From positions 13,154,001 through 13,218,000 of the forward strand of contig NC_053201.1 of assembly GCF_905163445.1 (NCBI RefSeq): a stretch of DNA of 64,000 bases, read 5' to 3'. Each line of letters starts with the position of its first letter. The first letter of the stretch is position 1. The position numbers and the translations under genes are program-made. This stretch comes from Pararge aegeria (lineage: Eukaryota; Arthropoda; Insecta; Lepidoptera; Nymphalidae). Positions 35,400 to 49,800 of the stretch are shown here, piece by piece. The notes below the pieces were generated by a model. That model saw only the letters and a list, made by a program, of their open reading frames with translations. It did no database searches and was not told the DNA's origin.

Positions 35400-35660
35400 T
35401 CATCAATATTACCGGCCCACTACAGAGCACGGGAGCTCTTAGAATTAGAATGATTGGAAGACTCCACACGCTCTAAGAACATTATGGAGAACTCTCAGGC
35501 ATGCAGGTTTCCTCACGATGTTATCCTTCACCGTTAAATCACGCGATATTTAATTGCATTTTATTACACGCGATATTTACGAGTACGTGCAAAACTCCGG
35601 AAAATTTGAGTTGCCGGTCTGGGATCGAAACCAGTTTCCCTAAAAGGGATGCCGAAGCTG
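35400..35660 (+). repeat. Interspersed repeat, CACGGG family
   Basis: CCGGCCCACTACAGAGCACG, ACTCTCAGGCATGCAGGTTT and CTTCACCGTTAAA match the 33440-33610 copy in the same order. Confidence 0.6.
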
Positions 35661-36545
35661 TAAGCACTGGGCCAAAACCGATTGCAAATAACTATAAAAC
35701 TCCGTACCCTCAATGTGATTACCATGAAGACGGATTTATTTTGTTGCACTCTGAGGGAACTCACAAATATAGCGATTTGGATTTTATCATACACAATATA
35801 GTTATACTCGTATATATTATTCAAATTTTCATAACATGCCACATTAGGATAACTTTGTCTGACAGCAATGTAAGATGGGTAATAAATAAATAATTAATAT
35901 ACCTATAGTAAAGAAATAAAACAACGCTCCTAATTGTCAACCTCCACCTTTTTAAGAAGTCAGTTAACGATAAAGAACTTTTGATAGAGAAGATACGAAG
36001 AAGATTATTTCTCGTAAGCTTCAAGACTTCTAGGTTGTAAAGTTGTAAAGTTGAAAAATTCACTGCATCAACGCATTCATATCCTAAAACTAAGTAGTTA
36101 ATGACTTTTAAGAGATTTTTTTTAATGATGCTCTGCACTAAAGGTTCACGCACACTAGGGGGAACCGCACTGAAACTAATTAACATTGCAATAATCCTGC
36201 ATTCTGTATATTTTATATCAAGGAAATTCCCGGACGCAGATACTGCAACGGTCATATGTAAAATAATTATTATTAAAAGATTTATGCAATTATGACGTTG
36301 CGTCGCGATTTATACATCCTAGCGCTCGTTCCCATAATATTTGCGAGTGTTTATCTAACATATAAAGATGTTTGTATATTACTTTAGGTATAATTTAACT
36401 ATTTCATTATATGTTCAATAATCGGAAACATACGTGGAAATTGTTAAAAAAACACGTTCAAAGTCGATCCCTGATCCCTTTACCACCGATGCCTTAACCA
36501 CTAGGCTATCACCGCTCTCTTGGAAATCCCTTATCCCATCCCAAT

Positions 36546-36900
36546 TACAACGTGTAACCGAATTACGAAATACTGTTGTAGTGTGCACAAGTATATTTCA
36601 TAAGGAATCACCCTCTAAATATATTAAATAGAAAGAAGCATATTTATTTTCCCATTAAAACTAACCAAAAACATTCTAAGTGCTTATTTGTGACAGCCCT
36701 ATTTAAGATAAAAGACCGACACGCGCGCAGTGCCTGTAAAGTGACAGGAGTCTGTATCTGATTTCTTTCAGTAAAAATTATGGCAGTGGTTGACTCAAAA
36801 ACTATTAGCATTCTGGTTTCGCAGATAAATCTCACAGACAGTTAATAATGTACTACTAAAGCCGGTGAAGTAATATTTCGGTTTTCATTTGCACGTTGTA
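36546..36900 (+). mobile_element. TIR element, TACAACGTGTAACCGAA family
   Basis: 355 bp from TACAACGTGTAACCGAA to CACGTTGTA, closely similar to the 41161 copy across CGAATTACGAAATA, CATAAGGAAT and GATTTCTTTCAGTAAAAA. No coding capacity. Confidence 0.65.
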
Positions 36901-39900
36901 AATCATGTGAGAGTCACGCTGAAAGTTAGGAAGTACAATGTGTTATGTGTCGCGCATGAATTCGGGTACATCGAGAGATAATAATATCATCCCATGCTAC
37001 TTCAACACGTATACGCATTACAATCGCAGCGACTGTTTTTTCTTTTAGCCTTGCCTCATTGTAATGGTTTAAACAAAGGTTTTCGTACTACAGCTTTTTG
37101 TGACAGAGCTCGTCCAGGGAAATACTTATTCGTTATTTCTGCCGCCAAGTATCATTTTAACAATACGTAGGCTTGGTTGGTTGTAACTAAAAGGCACATT
37201 GAGTCTTAACACCTTTGCCTAAGTTAGTACATAGGGCGTATCTTGCGTGCCCTGGGTTGCTCTCTTTATAGCCGTTTACGCAGTTTTATAAAAAAGTACT
37301 CGTATATTTCCGATATTGAAATATTTATGTTGTACTACATTCACTGTATTCGACTTACCGCAAACGAGGTATTACTTTCGCGTACCTAATTTCTAAAGAT
37401 TATCGCAGTACCTCGAAGTGATAAAGCGAAACTGTCTTATTTTCATCTACAAACGGCCGACTGACATCATTTATTAGTATTTCGTATTCTAAACATTTAT
37501 TATACTATTAACTAATGCGATGCGAAACGATGCGTACAGTTGCGTAAATGTGATTTCCCTAGATAAATTAATTATTCCGGTTTACTGTAAACATTTACTT
37601 ACTGAGGTAAAATGAAACTTATCATCTAGAGTCAATAATGTATAGTTTTTATAGCATACAGGGTTATTTAGGAAAATGCTAGTATAAAGAGTATTAAATA
37701 TTAAAAAGTCATTGGTGTTTCATTCAAAAAATACACCGAATTTTAAACCTTCTTTCTTGTAAGGTCAATACAAATTATGAATTTTCTTTGTTTTTTAATT
37801 CACCTGTTCATCTCAAAATTGGTTTACCCTTTTAAAAACAAAATAAAAATTGCTGAGATGATATGAAATCTCTGATGAAAGTATATTTTTATAATATTAA
37901 CGTTGATAAAAATTTAACATATTGGGCAACCAACTAATTGCTATAAAACTTACAAAACGAAATAAATTCTCTTTTTTTTACTTTATTGCCAGCATTTCAT
38001 AGATACACCAGTTGTATTATATATATAAAATATATCCATATAGAGCATGTTTTAGGTAGTAACTACATTTAGTCGCAGGGTAACGCACCCATACGTCTCG
38101 CATCGTTATAAATAGCACATTAATCATCGAATATTTGTCTATTAGAATGTGCATAGTACGTTTATTATTGTTAGTGTAATTAAAACATTTAAACATTTAT
38201 TAGGTATATTCTATAGGTACGGAGTGGCCAAACTTTTGCACTTTCACCTTCAACTTGCATCTGTGTTATCTAAACGGTATAAAAACATAAGTATTAACTT
38301 ATATTTATCATGACAAATGGAGACGGTATACGTTTCAAAATGTCTATAATAGGACATATAAGGAAAATCAAAGTTTGACTTTGACAGTGTTGATGTGTCA
38401 ATTGAAGACATAAGATGACGATGAAAACGCACCAGTGAGGGTACATCCACACATATTGGTAGAGTATTCTCTAGCTAGTAAGTAGCTCAGTAATCGCTTG
38501 GTAAAATTGTCCAAAAATTTATTTTCAATGAATATTTGTGTTTTGTACAGTGATAGTGTTTAAATAATAATCTTTTACTACCGCCTCTTTCATAAAAATT
38601 TAATACGTTCCATATGGATTCAGATATCGAATATTACAAATGGGAATCCCAATTAAATATAAATATAACCTTCAGATATCTGTGGCAAAATTTATGCACC
38701 TTAAAAATTATGAGTTTACCTGCCGCCCGATTCAGTAACTTTTCCAACAAGTTTTCTATTGGTTGCCTTTGTACAACCCATTATTTGTCAATAATAAGAC
38801 TTGTCAAGTATAAGACTCACAAAAGACATTACGAGGTTTTTGAAGAAGGAACATCCTTCGGTTGAAACGGTTTAATTTTTTATGAATACGAGGGTAGGTA
38901 CACAATACATTAGGTAAAAACGCATATGCAACACCTCATGCAACCCCACACGATACTACGTGTTGAGTCTAATTAAATCCCAGTATTTTGCATATCTTAT
39001 CACCATCAATCAATAGTTAATGTATGACGCGAGTTTGAAGGTGTTCAGTAGGGTTTCTTGACAACAACAATGTACCTGTCATTTCGAAAGTCGACATGTC
39101 GTGTGGGGTGGGGTGTTAAATACGTGTTTCTAATATTCTGTCCAAGCCGCGTCGCTCCCGTATCTCGCTAGTACATTTTATAGTTTACTTAATGCATATA
39201 GGGATATGCTTTTCGTATTTGGTGTATTAAGCGCAAAATTTAGGAGAAACTCTATAAGCATTTTGAATTGGGAAGCTAGGAAACACTTCTACAAGCCATG
39301 ATAACCAATTTGAGTTTATGGAGTGTTTATGGAGTGTTTATGGAAGAGTTAGGATAGTGATAAAGGTAATATGATCATAGTATAAAGTGCTTGATATATT
39401 GGAATAAAAGAAACGCTCGATTTCATGAAGGGGTATATATAGGGGGAAAGGGTATGTGATACGAGAGGGTTTAAAGAAGTTTCGTAAGCGGGATCTTCGT
39501 AAGATGATAGAAGTGATCGCAAAAAGTCGAGTATGGGAAGGGGAAGAGGAGAGGTTGGAAGGTAAAATGCGATTTCAAATCAAGCTCTGATAATATGAAA
39601 CGGTTTATACGCTACTCAAAATGTTATAACTATCGCGAGAGGAGCATCTAACAAGTGGAGTGCTACATTGCCTGCACCAGAGCAGACTTGTCAAAGTGGC
39701 AATTCACGGGCACTCTATTTAGCAGCGCACCACATCGTCGAACGCGCAAATTTGTATCACACTCACGATCCCTGCTCGATACCGAGCCAGTCCACATTTT
39801 TGACTGACAAACTGAACTCAAAATGGATACTTGTGTCATTGCATGAGCAGCAAGGCATGGATCGGCGTGGATTTCGCATTCAGTGTGTTTGACTGCAACC

Positions 39901-40028
39901 ATTGGAGTCACACTGATTTTTGGGACGTTCGGAAATACTTTACAGTAACATTCTTCAACGATCTTTTTGGTTTCTTACATTCACGACGTGAGAATACATT
40001 ATTTTGGAGCACAGTTTTCTATTATTAG

Positions 40029-40214
40029 CACTGGACAAGCTTATGTCACTTTGTTTTTGTCTCAAATTTATTGCCGCAATTTTGGCGTTTGAATACGAGT
40101 TTCCAAGGACCTAAAATTGGACTGCTAAAATACTGTATTATAACGTCCAGAAACATTCGTATGCGATTTAGATCGGAACAAAATATAAGCTGACCTCTGA
40201 CAACCAGTCTAGTG
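40029..40214. mobile_element. TIR repeat with CACTGGAC ends, copy 3
   Basis: More diverged copy: CACTGGACAAGC at the left, CAACCAGTCTAGTG at the right, interior TTGCCGCAATTTTGGCG. It lies about 75 bp outside the PIF-type MITE. Confidence 0.5.
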
Positions 40215-40290
40215 TGTTAATAATAGAAGGCAGTGTTTTAGAGTGGAGCGGACCGCTGCCAAATATAGTGCCTAAGAATGAAGACTCTTA

Positions 40291-40689
40291 TGCCCGTTTT
40301 CACTAAAGACGAACAAGGCAATGGGTACGTAAGTAAACGCTTTATTAAAGGAGATTCCTATGCAGACATTTACCATTCACCAATCGACTTTCACTAGGCA
40401 ACTCATAACCTAACTGAACTTGTCTATAATTCTTGCCACAAGGCCTGTTATTTTGTGTTTGCATTATCAAATTTTTTTTTCGTATGTTTTTAAGGTTATA
40501 AAAAAAACCGAATTTAATTTTTTTTCGTCTGCCAAGTGTCAGTTTACGAGTTCCCTAGATGTCCTAACTTTAGGTGACTCCTAACGTCGTTAGGCTTCAT
40601 GTAAGAGTTGATGAAACGTTTTTATCTGCGTATCACCTAAGCATTAGGCATTCTATTTAGACGATGCCTAAGTTTAGTGAAAACGGGCA
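40291..40689. mobile_element. PIF/Harbinger-type MITE at the GluCl 3' end
   Basis: Terminal inverted repeats TGCCCGTTTTCACTAAA at both ends, flanked by TTA on each side (40288-40290 and 40690-40692), the 3-bp duplication typical of PIF/Harbinger. No coding capacity. On the minus strand it carries AATAAA (40346-40341) and ATTAAA (40518-40513), possible poly(A) signals for GluCl. Confidence 0.8.
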
Positions 40690-40872
40690 TTAGAGTCGCC
40701 GGCAGCGCGGAGTGCGGGTGGAGCGGCGGGGTTGGCGCGCGAGGGCGACTTGCGGCGGCTGGTTGCGCGGGCGCAGGAATATCACGTAGATGAGCGCAAA
40801 CAGCGTGTAGGGCGCGAGCACGGCGACGTAGAGGCGCGCCATATCCGAGCCGCCCTCGGTGGACAAGGAGAA
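40690..40872 (-). other. In-frame open extension after the GluCl TGA (60 codons)
   Basis: Immediately after the GluCl stop (TGA, 40875-40873) the same frame runs open for 60 codons to TAA at 40692-40690. It begins FSLSTEGGSDMARLYVAV and contains a long hydrophobic run (VLAPYTLFALIYVIFL) followed by an Arg/Pro-rich basic tail. The block is GC-rich compared with its surroundings. It may be a stop-codon readthrough extension, an alternatively spliced C-terminus, or simply GC-rich 3' UTR, where chance open frames are longer. Confidence 0.35.
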
Positions 40873-43800
40873 TCACTTCTCCTCATCCTCATCACGGAAT
40901 AGGTAGGTGGACCTGCGGAACGATGTGCGCTCTTAAACATTTCGAACTTAAAGCAGGCCCGGTTTAGTTACTCTACACCTTAGGCACGATATCATAACTG
41001 CAGGGGTGAAGCCCCTTATGGGCATTCTCAATAATCGCGGCATATCTTTTAACCGACTATGTCATACAACTAAAAAGCAAGAAAAAAATTTACAAAATTT
41101 TTAAGATGGTGCCAAGAAAAATGTAGAAAATTACTGGTACTTACTTCCCTTGCTACTCTATACAACGTGTAACCGAATTACGAAATAATATTGAAGGATG
41201 CATAAGTACGAGTATATTTCATAAGGAATATTGTAAACATATTAAATCAAAAGAAACATATTTATATTTCCATACAAACGAATTCAAAACATTCTAAGTG
41301 TTTACTTATGACAACCCTATAATAGATAAAATACCGACACGCGCATAGTACCTACGCTACGCGACGCGTTCCTAATAAAGTGACTGGAGTCACTTGATTT
41401 TAATTTAGCATGTGATGAATGAATGAATGAATGAATGAATACACTTTTATGATGATTTCTTTCACTTTATCTGATTTCTTTTAGGTGGTTCACTTAAATG
41501 CTGTTGCTGTTGATTAAAGCCCGTGATGTATTATTTCGGTTTTCATTTACACGTTGCATAAGGGAAAACGATGTTCTACATCTAGTAGTTTTCTACAAGT
41601 TGGTTTTTTTGTAAATTTTTTTTTTATACAGTTTGTCTTTCCGCTGTGACATCGGAAAGATATTTTGTATGCCACGTTTCCAAAGAGGCCAAATGAGTTT
41701 TCCCTTTTGCAGTTTGTTTTTAACAGTTCAAGAAGGAAATTAATTTCTATTTTTTTTTGTATTACACTGCACAGTAAGTTAGCCCTTCAATGAAAACTTT
41801 GCTAGGGTAAGTGATGAAGCATTCTAAGATGGTAGCGGGCTAACCCGTTAAGAGTATTGCAGCTATATTAAAACAACTTCGTTCGTTTTTCTATCGAAAT
41901 AATTATACTGGATCGTGTAAAAGGGATCCTCAGGCATTTCCTGAGCCGCGTTGTGACAATGGAAATATATCTATATATATATATTTTAATAGAAAACGGA
42001 CAGCAGCAACCTCGATGCTACTACTACTAGCTACTGCCATTATCAACCCGTCTGCCCATGTGGTGGTTATGGACAAACCCTCCCTTTGGGAAAGACTGCT
42101 ATAGGCTATTTTGATGAATTTAGTCGAAATTATGGTCAAGAATAAAATTTTTTTGCAATGTCGAAAACTGCACACAGATGAAGTTCTATCAACTTAATTT
42201 AGCAGCACACAGCATCAGCAAAACTTACCAGTAAGCGAGATTGAAGAGCGCGAAGACGAGTGGGAAGGTGATGCGGGAGATGACGTCGATGCGCTTGGAG
42301 CGGGTGGGGAACTTCGACATCCACATCCGGCAGCAGTTCTTCTCCGGTGGTTTCATGTGAATCTCGCACTGACGCATCTTGGAGTCCACCACGCCACCAC
42401 GCATGAGCGGCTTCTGTCAGTTGCAGACCAGTCAGGGAGGACGAACGAGGTACATTTTTGACTAAACTTTAAGGACTACGGCTTGATTGTCAGTCTATTC
42501 CAAACACCTTAGTTGTTCAGATTATTTTTATCTTTGATCGTCAACTGACACACCGAAGCCCAGTATTAATCATTACCATTTAGGGATATTTAAAAGGTAG
42601 ACAGACAAGGTACATTTTGTACAAGTCTCTGAGCTGCATTTCCATTGTGTATGTCTACTCAGAACACCTTTTGTGTTTTTTAAATTGCAATAGCAGACTT
42701 GATCTAAGGTTTAATCATTACCATTTTAAGATATATTAGATATACGAGTATATTTATAAACCTCAGAATATTGACTATATTCTGAGGTTATATAGATTCT
42801 TTAGTAAAGTTAATTTTCAAGCAGCTTTACCACGGGGTCGGAAAGTAGATTTTACAAAATACAAAAAGTTGAAATAATACTTAAAATTAGAACACTCGAA
42901 AATAATATTTGGAATCCTATGTTTTAAATCTACCATTTCAACATAGATTTTTATCTAGGTGGTCACACTGGCCTAATGTTTCATCCAAAAGTTTTAAAGA
43001 TGCAGTTACCTAATCTAAAATCTAATTGTTTAGGACTTCTGATACCAAACTATTTGATTGAATTCAATAAAGTATACAGTTAATAAGAAAAAGAATATAA
43101 TTTGCTAATTGCATGCTAAATAATCATAACATGTAATGATTGTGGAGTTGTCGTAATAATTGATGTTGTGAGTACCAACACTTGGAAATAAAAACAATGT
43201 TTAAGTTAGAAGAATATAATACGCTAGCTACGGAATGCATCTATTATTTTACTAACTCAAAGACTACAACTTGCCAAGGTCTTAATCAAATGCGAGCTCA
43301 CCATTGCAAAAGTTGTATTACTGTCTGTATCCAGTAAATCAGATGCAGCGTCCATGTTTGCAGCTGCTTCCATCTCACGTCTCGACTTCTTCATATTCTC
43401 TCGATGCATGTCAGAGCGAGAGGCATAATTCACGAGAGCAAACTCCAGCAGTGCCCCGAAGACGAAAGTTAAACATACCCCCGTCCATACGTCAATAGCT
43501 TTGGTGTATGAGACGGGGGGCAGCGAGGCGTTGATTCCGGATGATTGTGTCGCCATTGTGAGAAGGGTTGTTACTCCTGAAGATAAATCGCATTTTCGTT
43601 TTATAAATATGAATGTAAAAAAAAACAACGATGATCAATAATAATAGTTTAATTGGCATTTAAGTTGATAGATTTATACCCGTTTTCACTAAACCTTGGA
43701 ATCGCTTTAATCGAATGCCCAATAATCTTAAATCCATACGAAAAATGAAAAATATGATAATACAAACACAAAATACCACACCTCATGGTATTTCACACTT

Positions 43801-46800
43801 GCCAAGAACTACAGACAATTTAGGTTATATAAGTTGCCTAGTGAAAATTGATTGGTGAAACGTAAATGTATGCCTAGAAATCTTCTTTGTTTAGGCGCTA
43901 CTTACATAGGCATTGCCTGGTCCGTCGTTAGTGAAAACTGGCATTAGTTTATCGATTCTAAATAAATATCTCAAACGAAATATTAGTTTGTATGTAGAAA
44001 TATCAGTGAATTAAAATATTGAATAAAGCTAAATTATTTTTTCATATGCACATTTTGTAGCAGTAATTAAAACAACTTTGTTTGACTAAATATTATCCAA
44101 TTTCCGCTATTGATTGTTTAAAACAAGATAACAAGTAATATTGAAGGAATAAGATTTACCCGAATAGTTTATATAGAGAGCAGAAATAAAAATAATAAGA
44201 AATCAAAAATCAAACAAGGATTGTCTTGGAAGAGATAGTAAAAATACCGCCTTGCATACCAATGTTTCTGAAAATATTATTTCGCTGTATTTGTTTTGTT
44301 TCTAATTTATTTGTGTGCAATAAAGTGTATCTATGTATCTATCGGGCGACTGGCGCAATGGGCAGCGACCCTGCTTTCTGAGTCCAAGGCCGTGGGTTCG
44401 ATTGCCACAGCTTGGAAAAGTTTGTGTGATGACCATTATTGTTTTTCAGTGCCTGGGTGTTTATCTGTATAAGTATAAGAATGTATTTGTATTATATTCA
44501 CAAAAATATTCATCAGCTATCTTAGTACCCATAACACAAGCTACGCTTACTTCGGGGCTAGATAGCGATGTGTGTATTGACGTAGTATAATTTTTTTTAT
44601 TCATCTATAAAACTCAAAAACTTGAGAACAACCCGGTGTTATCAAAACGTTTGACGCCTTTTGTATTCTACTTCTGTCTTTGTATTTCTGTTGTTTGTTT
44701 TTATTTTCCTAACTTCATAGTCGTGTACAAATATAGAGTTAAATAAATTAAATATTTTTTGGATGTTTCGTACGTCATTTATCTTACCAAGTGAGACCCG
44801 TGCTGGTACAGCGCCTTGGTCCAACCAGAAGGACACCCAGGAAACTATGACAAGCATGCAGCAAGGGATGTAAATCTGGATCAGGTAGTAACTGAACTCT
44901 CTCTTGAACAGTAGATCTACTTTCAGGCAACTGTATTCACCTGTATAATACAACAGTTAGTTATTCTTACCAGTAGATACTCGTACAGCTGATTATTTTT
45001 AAGTAGTTTTACTTTAATTTATAATTCTTTTTTATCGGCATCGGCGGTATGACAGCCGTAGCTTATTGTTAAAGCGCCCGCTTGAGCGCTTTTACAATAA
45101 GCTACGGCTGGCCAGAGATTTGCAGTTTCAAATACTGTGGACCATTACGTAGGTGTTCCCGTAACCCAGACGCAAGGGAACAAGCTGAGTTTGAGTGGGT
45201 ATTTTGGCTACCTTTAAGCCGTTGAGTCCCACATACTAGAAACGGTATACGGTAACGGTGCCCTGTTTCCATAGAAGATGCATAAACGCATTTTCCAGAT
45301 TTAAAAAAAATCGGTTCCGAAATTTTAATATGCATTTTAAAATTTTATATATAAAAAATACAACTGATTATTTCAGCCGTTGAAATAGTGATATTTTCCT
45401 TCCGTATTTAAGTTTAACTGTACATTATTACTTTTATTATTTCGATAATTACTTAAAAACACACGTATACAATATACTCGTAGGGGCTCCGAACCATTTT
45501 TAATATAAAGGCAAATTTTTAAAACCGGTTAAAACATTGTTTGTTATACCAGTTAATAGATTCAATGTTTGCGAACCGAAAATATATAGGTTACCAGTAT
45601 ATTAAGGCGACTAATTTACAACCACTAATTTAAAACGCGACCTTAAAAATATAAAAAGTGATATATATCTATGGACAGCATCAAAGCGTTCGACTGCTTC
45701 TATCAACTATTTAATCAATTCTCTTTTGTAAAATTATCAAAGTAGTTGAATTTTCAGTTCTATATACCTGCAGTCTTATTTCTGTTATGTAGTCGAACGA
45801 AATTGTTCTAGAAACAGATTTTCAATGATTTCAAATAAACCTAACCGAAACCTTTATGACCGAAGACGATGTGAATATTCGGATTCCGAGCCCTGATGAC
45901 AGAACAAAATACTATTCAACTCGCATTACAAACTCAAGAGTTCAAAATTAACATCTCGAAATTTGTAGCTTGTTAGTTTGTGTTTTTGTATTATAAATTT
46001 TTTTTTTTTTTTTTTTAATATAAATAGCGGGCAAACGTGCACGTGGGTCACCTGATGATAAATGATCACCGCCGCCCATAAACATCTGCAGCACCAGAGG
46101 AGCCACCGATGCGTTGCCGGCTTTTAAGGGATTTGTTTATCCGCCCCTTGAATAACCCTAGATTGTATTTTTGAGGAAACACATCAGATGGGAGATTGTT
46201 CCATAATTTGCAAGTGCGCGGTAGAAATGATCTGGTGTTTCGAACAGTAAAAGAATAATATGAGATTATACACCGTAATCTATCGCTCATCAGAATATTA
46301 AATTCAAAATATTAAAGACGAAGTGAATGAATGCAAGCATTGTGTGAAATATGAACTGTCATAAAATTCTCCCAAGTGATGGATGAATACGCGATGACAC
46401 TATACACAGAGATGTGACAGTTGTGACAGATGCACGGTAAATCCGTCTCATTGTACAACTCTCTCTCTTCATGAAATTGGAACAGCATCAAAACAATGCT
46501 CTGCAACTCATTACTGCAGTATGAGGTACCTTTGATGTTATACCAACCGACACCAATTTATGGGGTTTTACAATCAAAATGTTTATGTCTTACATTTTTA
46601 AAACTTAAGTACTTGAAGAAAATATCACTATTTTTGGAATGCTTTCTTATAGTAATTATTGATTTACCCAGTATACGACCACTTTCCGCCACCTTATGGT
46701 AAGTAGAGAACCTGTCTATAAACAGAGCCACACTTGCAAGGAACATGTTATTTTTTTTTTTAATAATTTTTTCTTTTTTTTTCATATCCTGCAACGTGCT

Positions 46801-49800
46801 AATCTGAGTCTATCAAGCTGAGGCTTATATGCCTTTTATAAAAACCATGCCCTTGAGACCGGAACACAGCATTGCAAGAATGCTGATTAGCGGCAGAAAT
46901 GAGCATGGCGGTTGAAATTTACTGGAAGAGCTCTGTAACCGAAATCTCTAATCCCACTCCTGCTTATCATCGATCAAGTTCAGATTTTTCATACAAAGCC
47001 GCAGTAGAAGAAATCGTTCAGAAGAAAGGAGATAAAGATGATATAGTTACCAGTATTAGTCTTGCTGTTGCAGTAATCTGTAAGGAACTTCTCGAGCGTA
47101 AAGCGAGGCAAATGGAGGTTCTTCACAACCTGGACAGGATCGCCTTCCTTCCATAGGAACACCAGATCATCAGTCGTCCATCCATCTGCCAGCAATATGG
47201 AAACTTATAACAAGCTTTTATATAAGGTAATGTAGGGTTTAAAGTTGTGTCTTAGGTATTGAAACTCCGCCCTAATACGAGCTTGGATATGCTTTATTGT
47301 AGGTTGAGACAAAACTAACCGCGAACTAAGCCGACTCTTAATTGGAATGAATTAAAATAATATAACGAATGTCTTCCAATCTACAAGAAATCTATAAAAT
47401 TTTAGAATTCAAACTATCATGAGTAAAGGTACGAATCTGTTATAATAAGAAGGATGGCAATTTTGAGGTTTTACACGATACAATTTTTTGGCTTAAACAC
47501 GATATCTTTATTTTCAAAATCTGTTTTGCATTTCTTAGCCCTAATTTTGAGAATGTCTATAATTTTTGTTTTTATTCTTCTACAGGTTAGCCCTTGACTG
47601 TAATATAACTTGGTGGTAAGTGAAGAGGCAGTCTAAGTTGATAGCGGGCTAACCTTTTAGGGAGTATGGTAGTCATACCCCTAATCGTTTTATACGCAAC
47701 ATTGCACTGGAACAGTAAATCACATAGCAGCACGTCTTTGTCAGTTTGTCTGGTACGTAGCCACGGCTGAAGCCTCCCACCAGACCAAAATACAAGAAAG
47801 ATTACTAGAACTAAACTATAGATCACGCAGAACATCGACATCCCGAGTAATAGGCCAGAAAATTATATAAGGATTTGTGTATTTTCAGCATTAGCACGGG
47901 GATGTAAAGTGACGCGGTGAATCGAGATCACATAAAAAAAAACCAAATAGGCTCAGTAATATAACGACTTTTGAATCGTCAAGTATGTCTGTAGCGACTC
48001 CACCAAAAAATAATTATCAGAAGTTCTACGCAAGACGTCGATGGGAATCGGTACTTAAATAAAAGATGTGGACTTACAACTGGCCATTCTCAAGGAGCAC
48101 GTCTGCTTATCCAACGGGTACAGCTTGAGGTTCATGGGGCAGGAGAGAGTCAGCGAGATACGGATGCTGTAGAGCACGTTCCCGTTGGGGAAGATCCGAA
48201 TGTACACGTTGGGCATGATGATGTTGTGAAAGTGACCCTCCTTCTCGTTCGAGAAGAACAGGTCAGGCATCCATACTCTGTTAGCTTCTGTCAGGGTGAG
48301 GTATTTGAGACGGCCTGGATGAAATATAAAAATATTTGAAACGACCATTGTCTGTACTCTAAATCGTGTGTTTCTGTAGTTAATAAAATAATGCTTAAAC
48401 AAGTGTAGGTAATACAGACAGTCTTGGATGACCAAAACAATGTTGGAAATGTTAAAAAGTTTCGATGCTGATATTATTGTAACGGTACCTGGCCTACTGT
48501 CCTATTGTCTATAAGAAAATAAGGGATAGCGATGTATTTATCCATAATTTTCTAAAAAACTTAAAGAATAATAGTTAATAGTTATAGACACTTGGGTGCT
48601 GTAATTTTTAATAAACGGCTATAATATCTATAATATCAACGATTTAGGATCACTGGTTACTATGGTATTACTATTTAAAAAAAAATTTAAAAATGTTTCC
48701 AAGCATACTTAAATAAAGTATTTATAAATTTAAAAGAAATCGTTTTATTCACAGTCGAATTGTTGAGTCATAATTTAGCAGCATCCTTAGTCTTAGAGTT
48801 GTAATTTCTTTGAATTTGATGAAAAATATAATAAACTCATATTCATTTTCAACTATATATTTATTGTTTTACTGATCCACACTTTTTGATATGATATTGT
48901 TAATAATAAACTCACCCCCCAAATTGTTGAACTTTAGTCTCTCATCTAACCATTGCTCTCTGAAGGTCAGTTGAACTGAGTATTCCTGAAAATGTGTGAA
49001 TTGTTAGAAAAATGACATGCAAAGTAAAAATCCTTTAGGAAATAATCAAAGTAGAAAATGATTGTAAATATGTAGATTCTGAAGAAGTTTTAGTGTTTGA
49101 TTGCATAAAGATGTGAAATATTTTGATTAATCCCAAAAGGATAAACGCTAATCTATTTGTCTGTACTCAAAACAACTCGTCTTTCTATTGGCATTTATTA
49201 CTTCTGGTAAAATTCTAAGAAGCTATTATGGGTCTGCAGGGGTTTTGTTAATTGATTTTGTCGCTGATAAAATCTTAAAAATATTTTGTTTTAAGTCAGA
49301 TCATTTTACACTAGCGGCAAAATCAGGAAGTTGGTTTAAGTGATGTTTAATTCGTGATTGACAAAAGACAGCACAAGTCTACGAACTTGCTCATTAATTT
49401 GTAAAATTTCCAATGTATTTTTGTGCCAGTAATAACTTTTCATAAAACTGCTAGAACCAATTCGCCAATTTCATCCAGATAAACTGAATAAACTTTTCAT
49501 TAACTTAACTTCAAACACCAAAAAAATGTTTGAAAAAAAGTCGATGTCGAAGGTTCTTTATTAATTAATTTGACAAAATAGAAAAATAAATAGATCCCTC
49601 GACATCACAAGAGCAAGTCAAATGAATTGTAGTGACACTGAAAGCTTGCTACATTATAAACATTCATGCTTTAGAAAGTTAGCTTTTGGATTCTCTTGAA
49701 TTTGAAGTAAAGGAACTTCGTTGTGATTTTAAAAATTTGTCTACAAAAAACTTTCATCATTATTATTTAAATGCATAAAACAAATTGTGTACTTAATAAG

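Larger units (their letters stand above)
27781..40028. other. Large repeat-rich gene desert between AKH2 and GluCl
   Basis: Apart from the elements listed, no coding frame shows family motifs or plausible splice structure. Longest frames (31125-31523 plus, 35821-36255 minus) are discussed as rejected. Possible lineage-specific exons cannot be excluded. Confidence 0.4.

Noticed and set aside
35821..36255. 144-aa minus-strand ORF
   Set aside because: Reads like translations I associate with lepidopteran repeats (LYNLEVLKLTRNNLL and similar). It adjoins a known repeat copy and has no recognised domain, so it was not called as a gene.
39663..39911. 82-aa minus-strand ORF with several Cys and an overlapping plus-strand ORF
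   Set aside because: Some non-random feel, but no domain, start context or splice support. Probably part of an uncharacterised repeat near the GluCl 3' end.
44340..44410. tRNA-like A and B boxes (also 63176 and 22725)
   Set aside because: Heads of SINE copies with conserved non-tRNA bodies; no complete cloverleaf with paired acceptor stem, so not tRNA genes.
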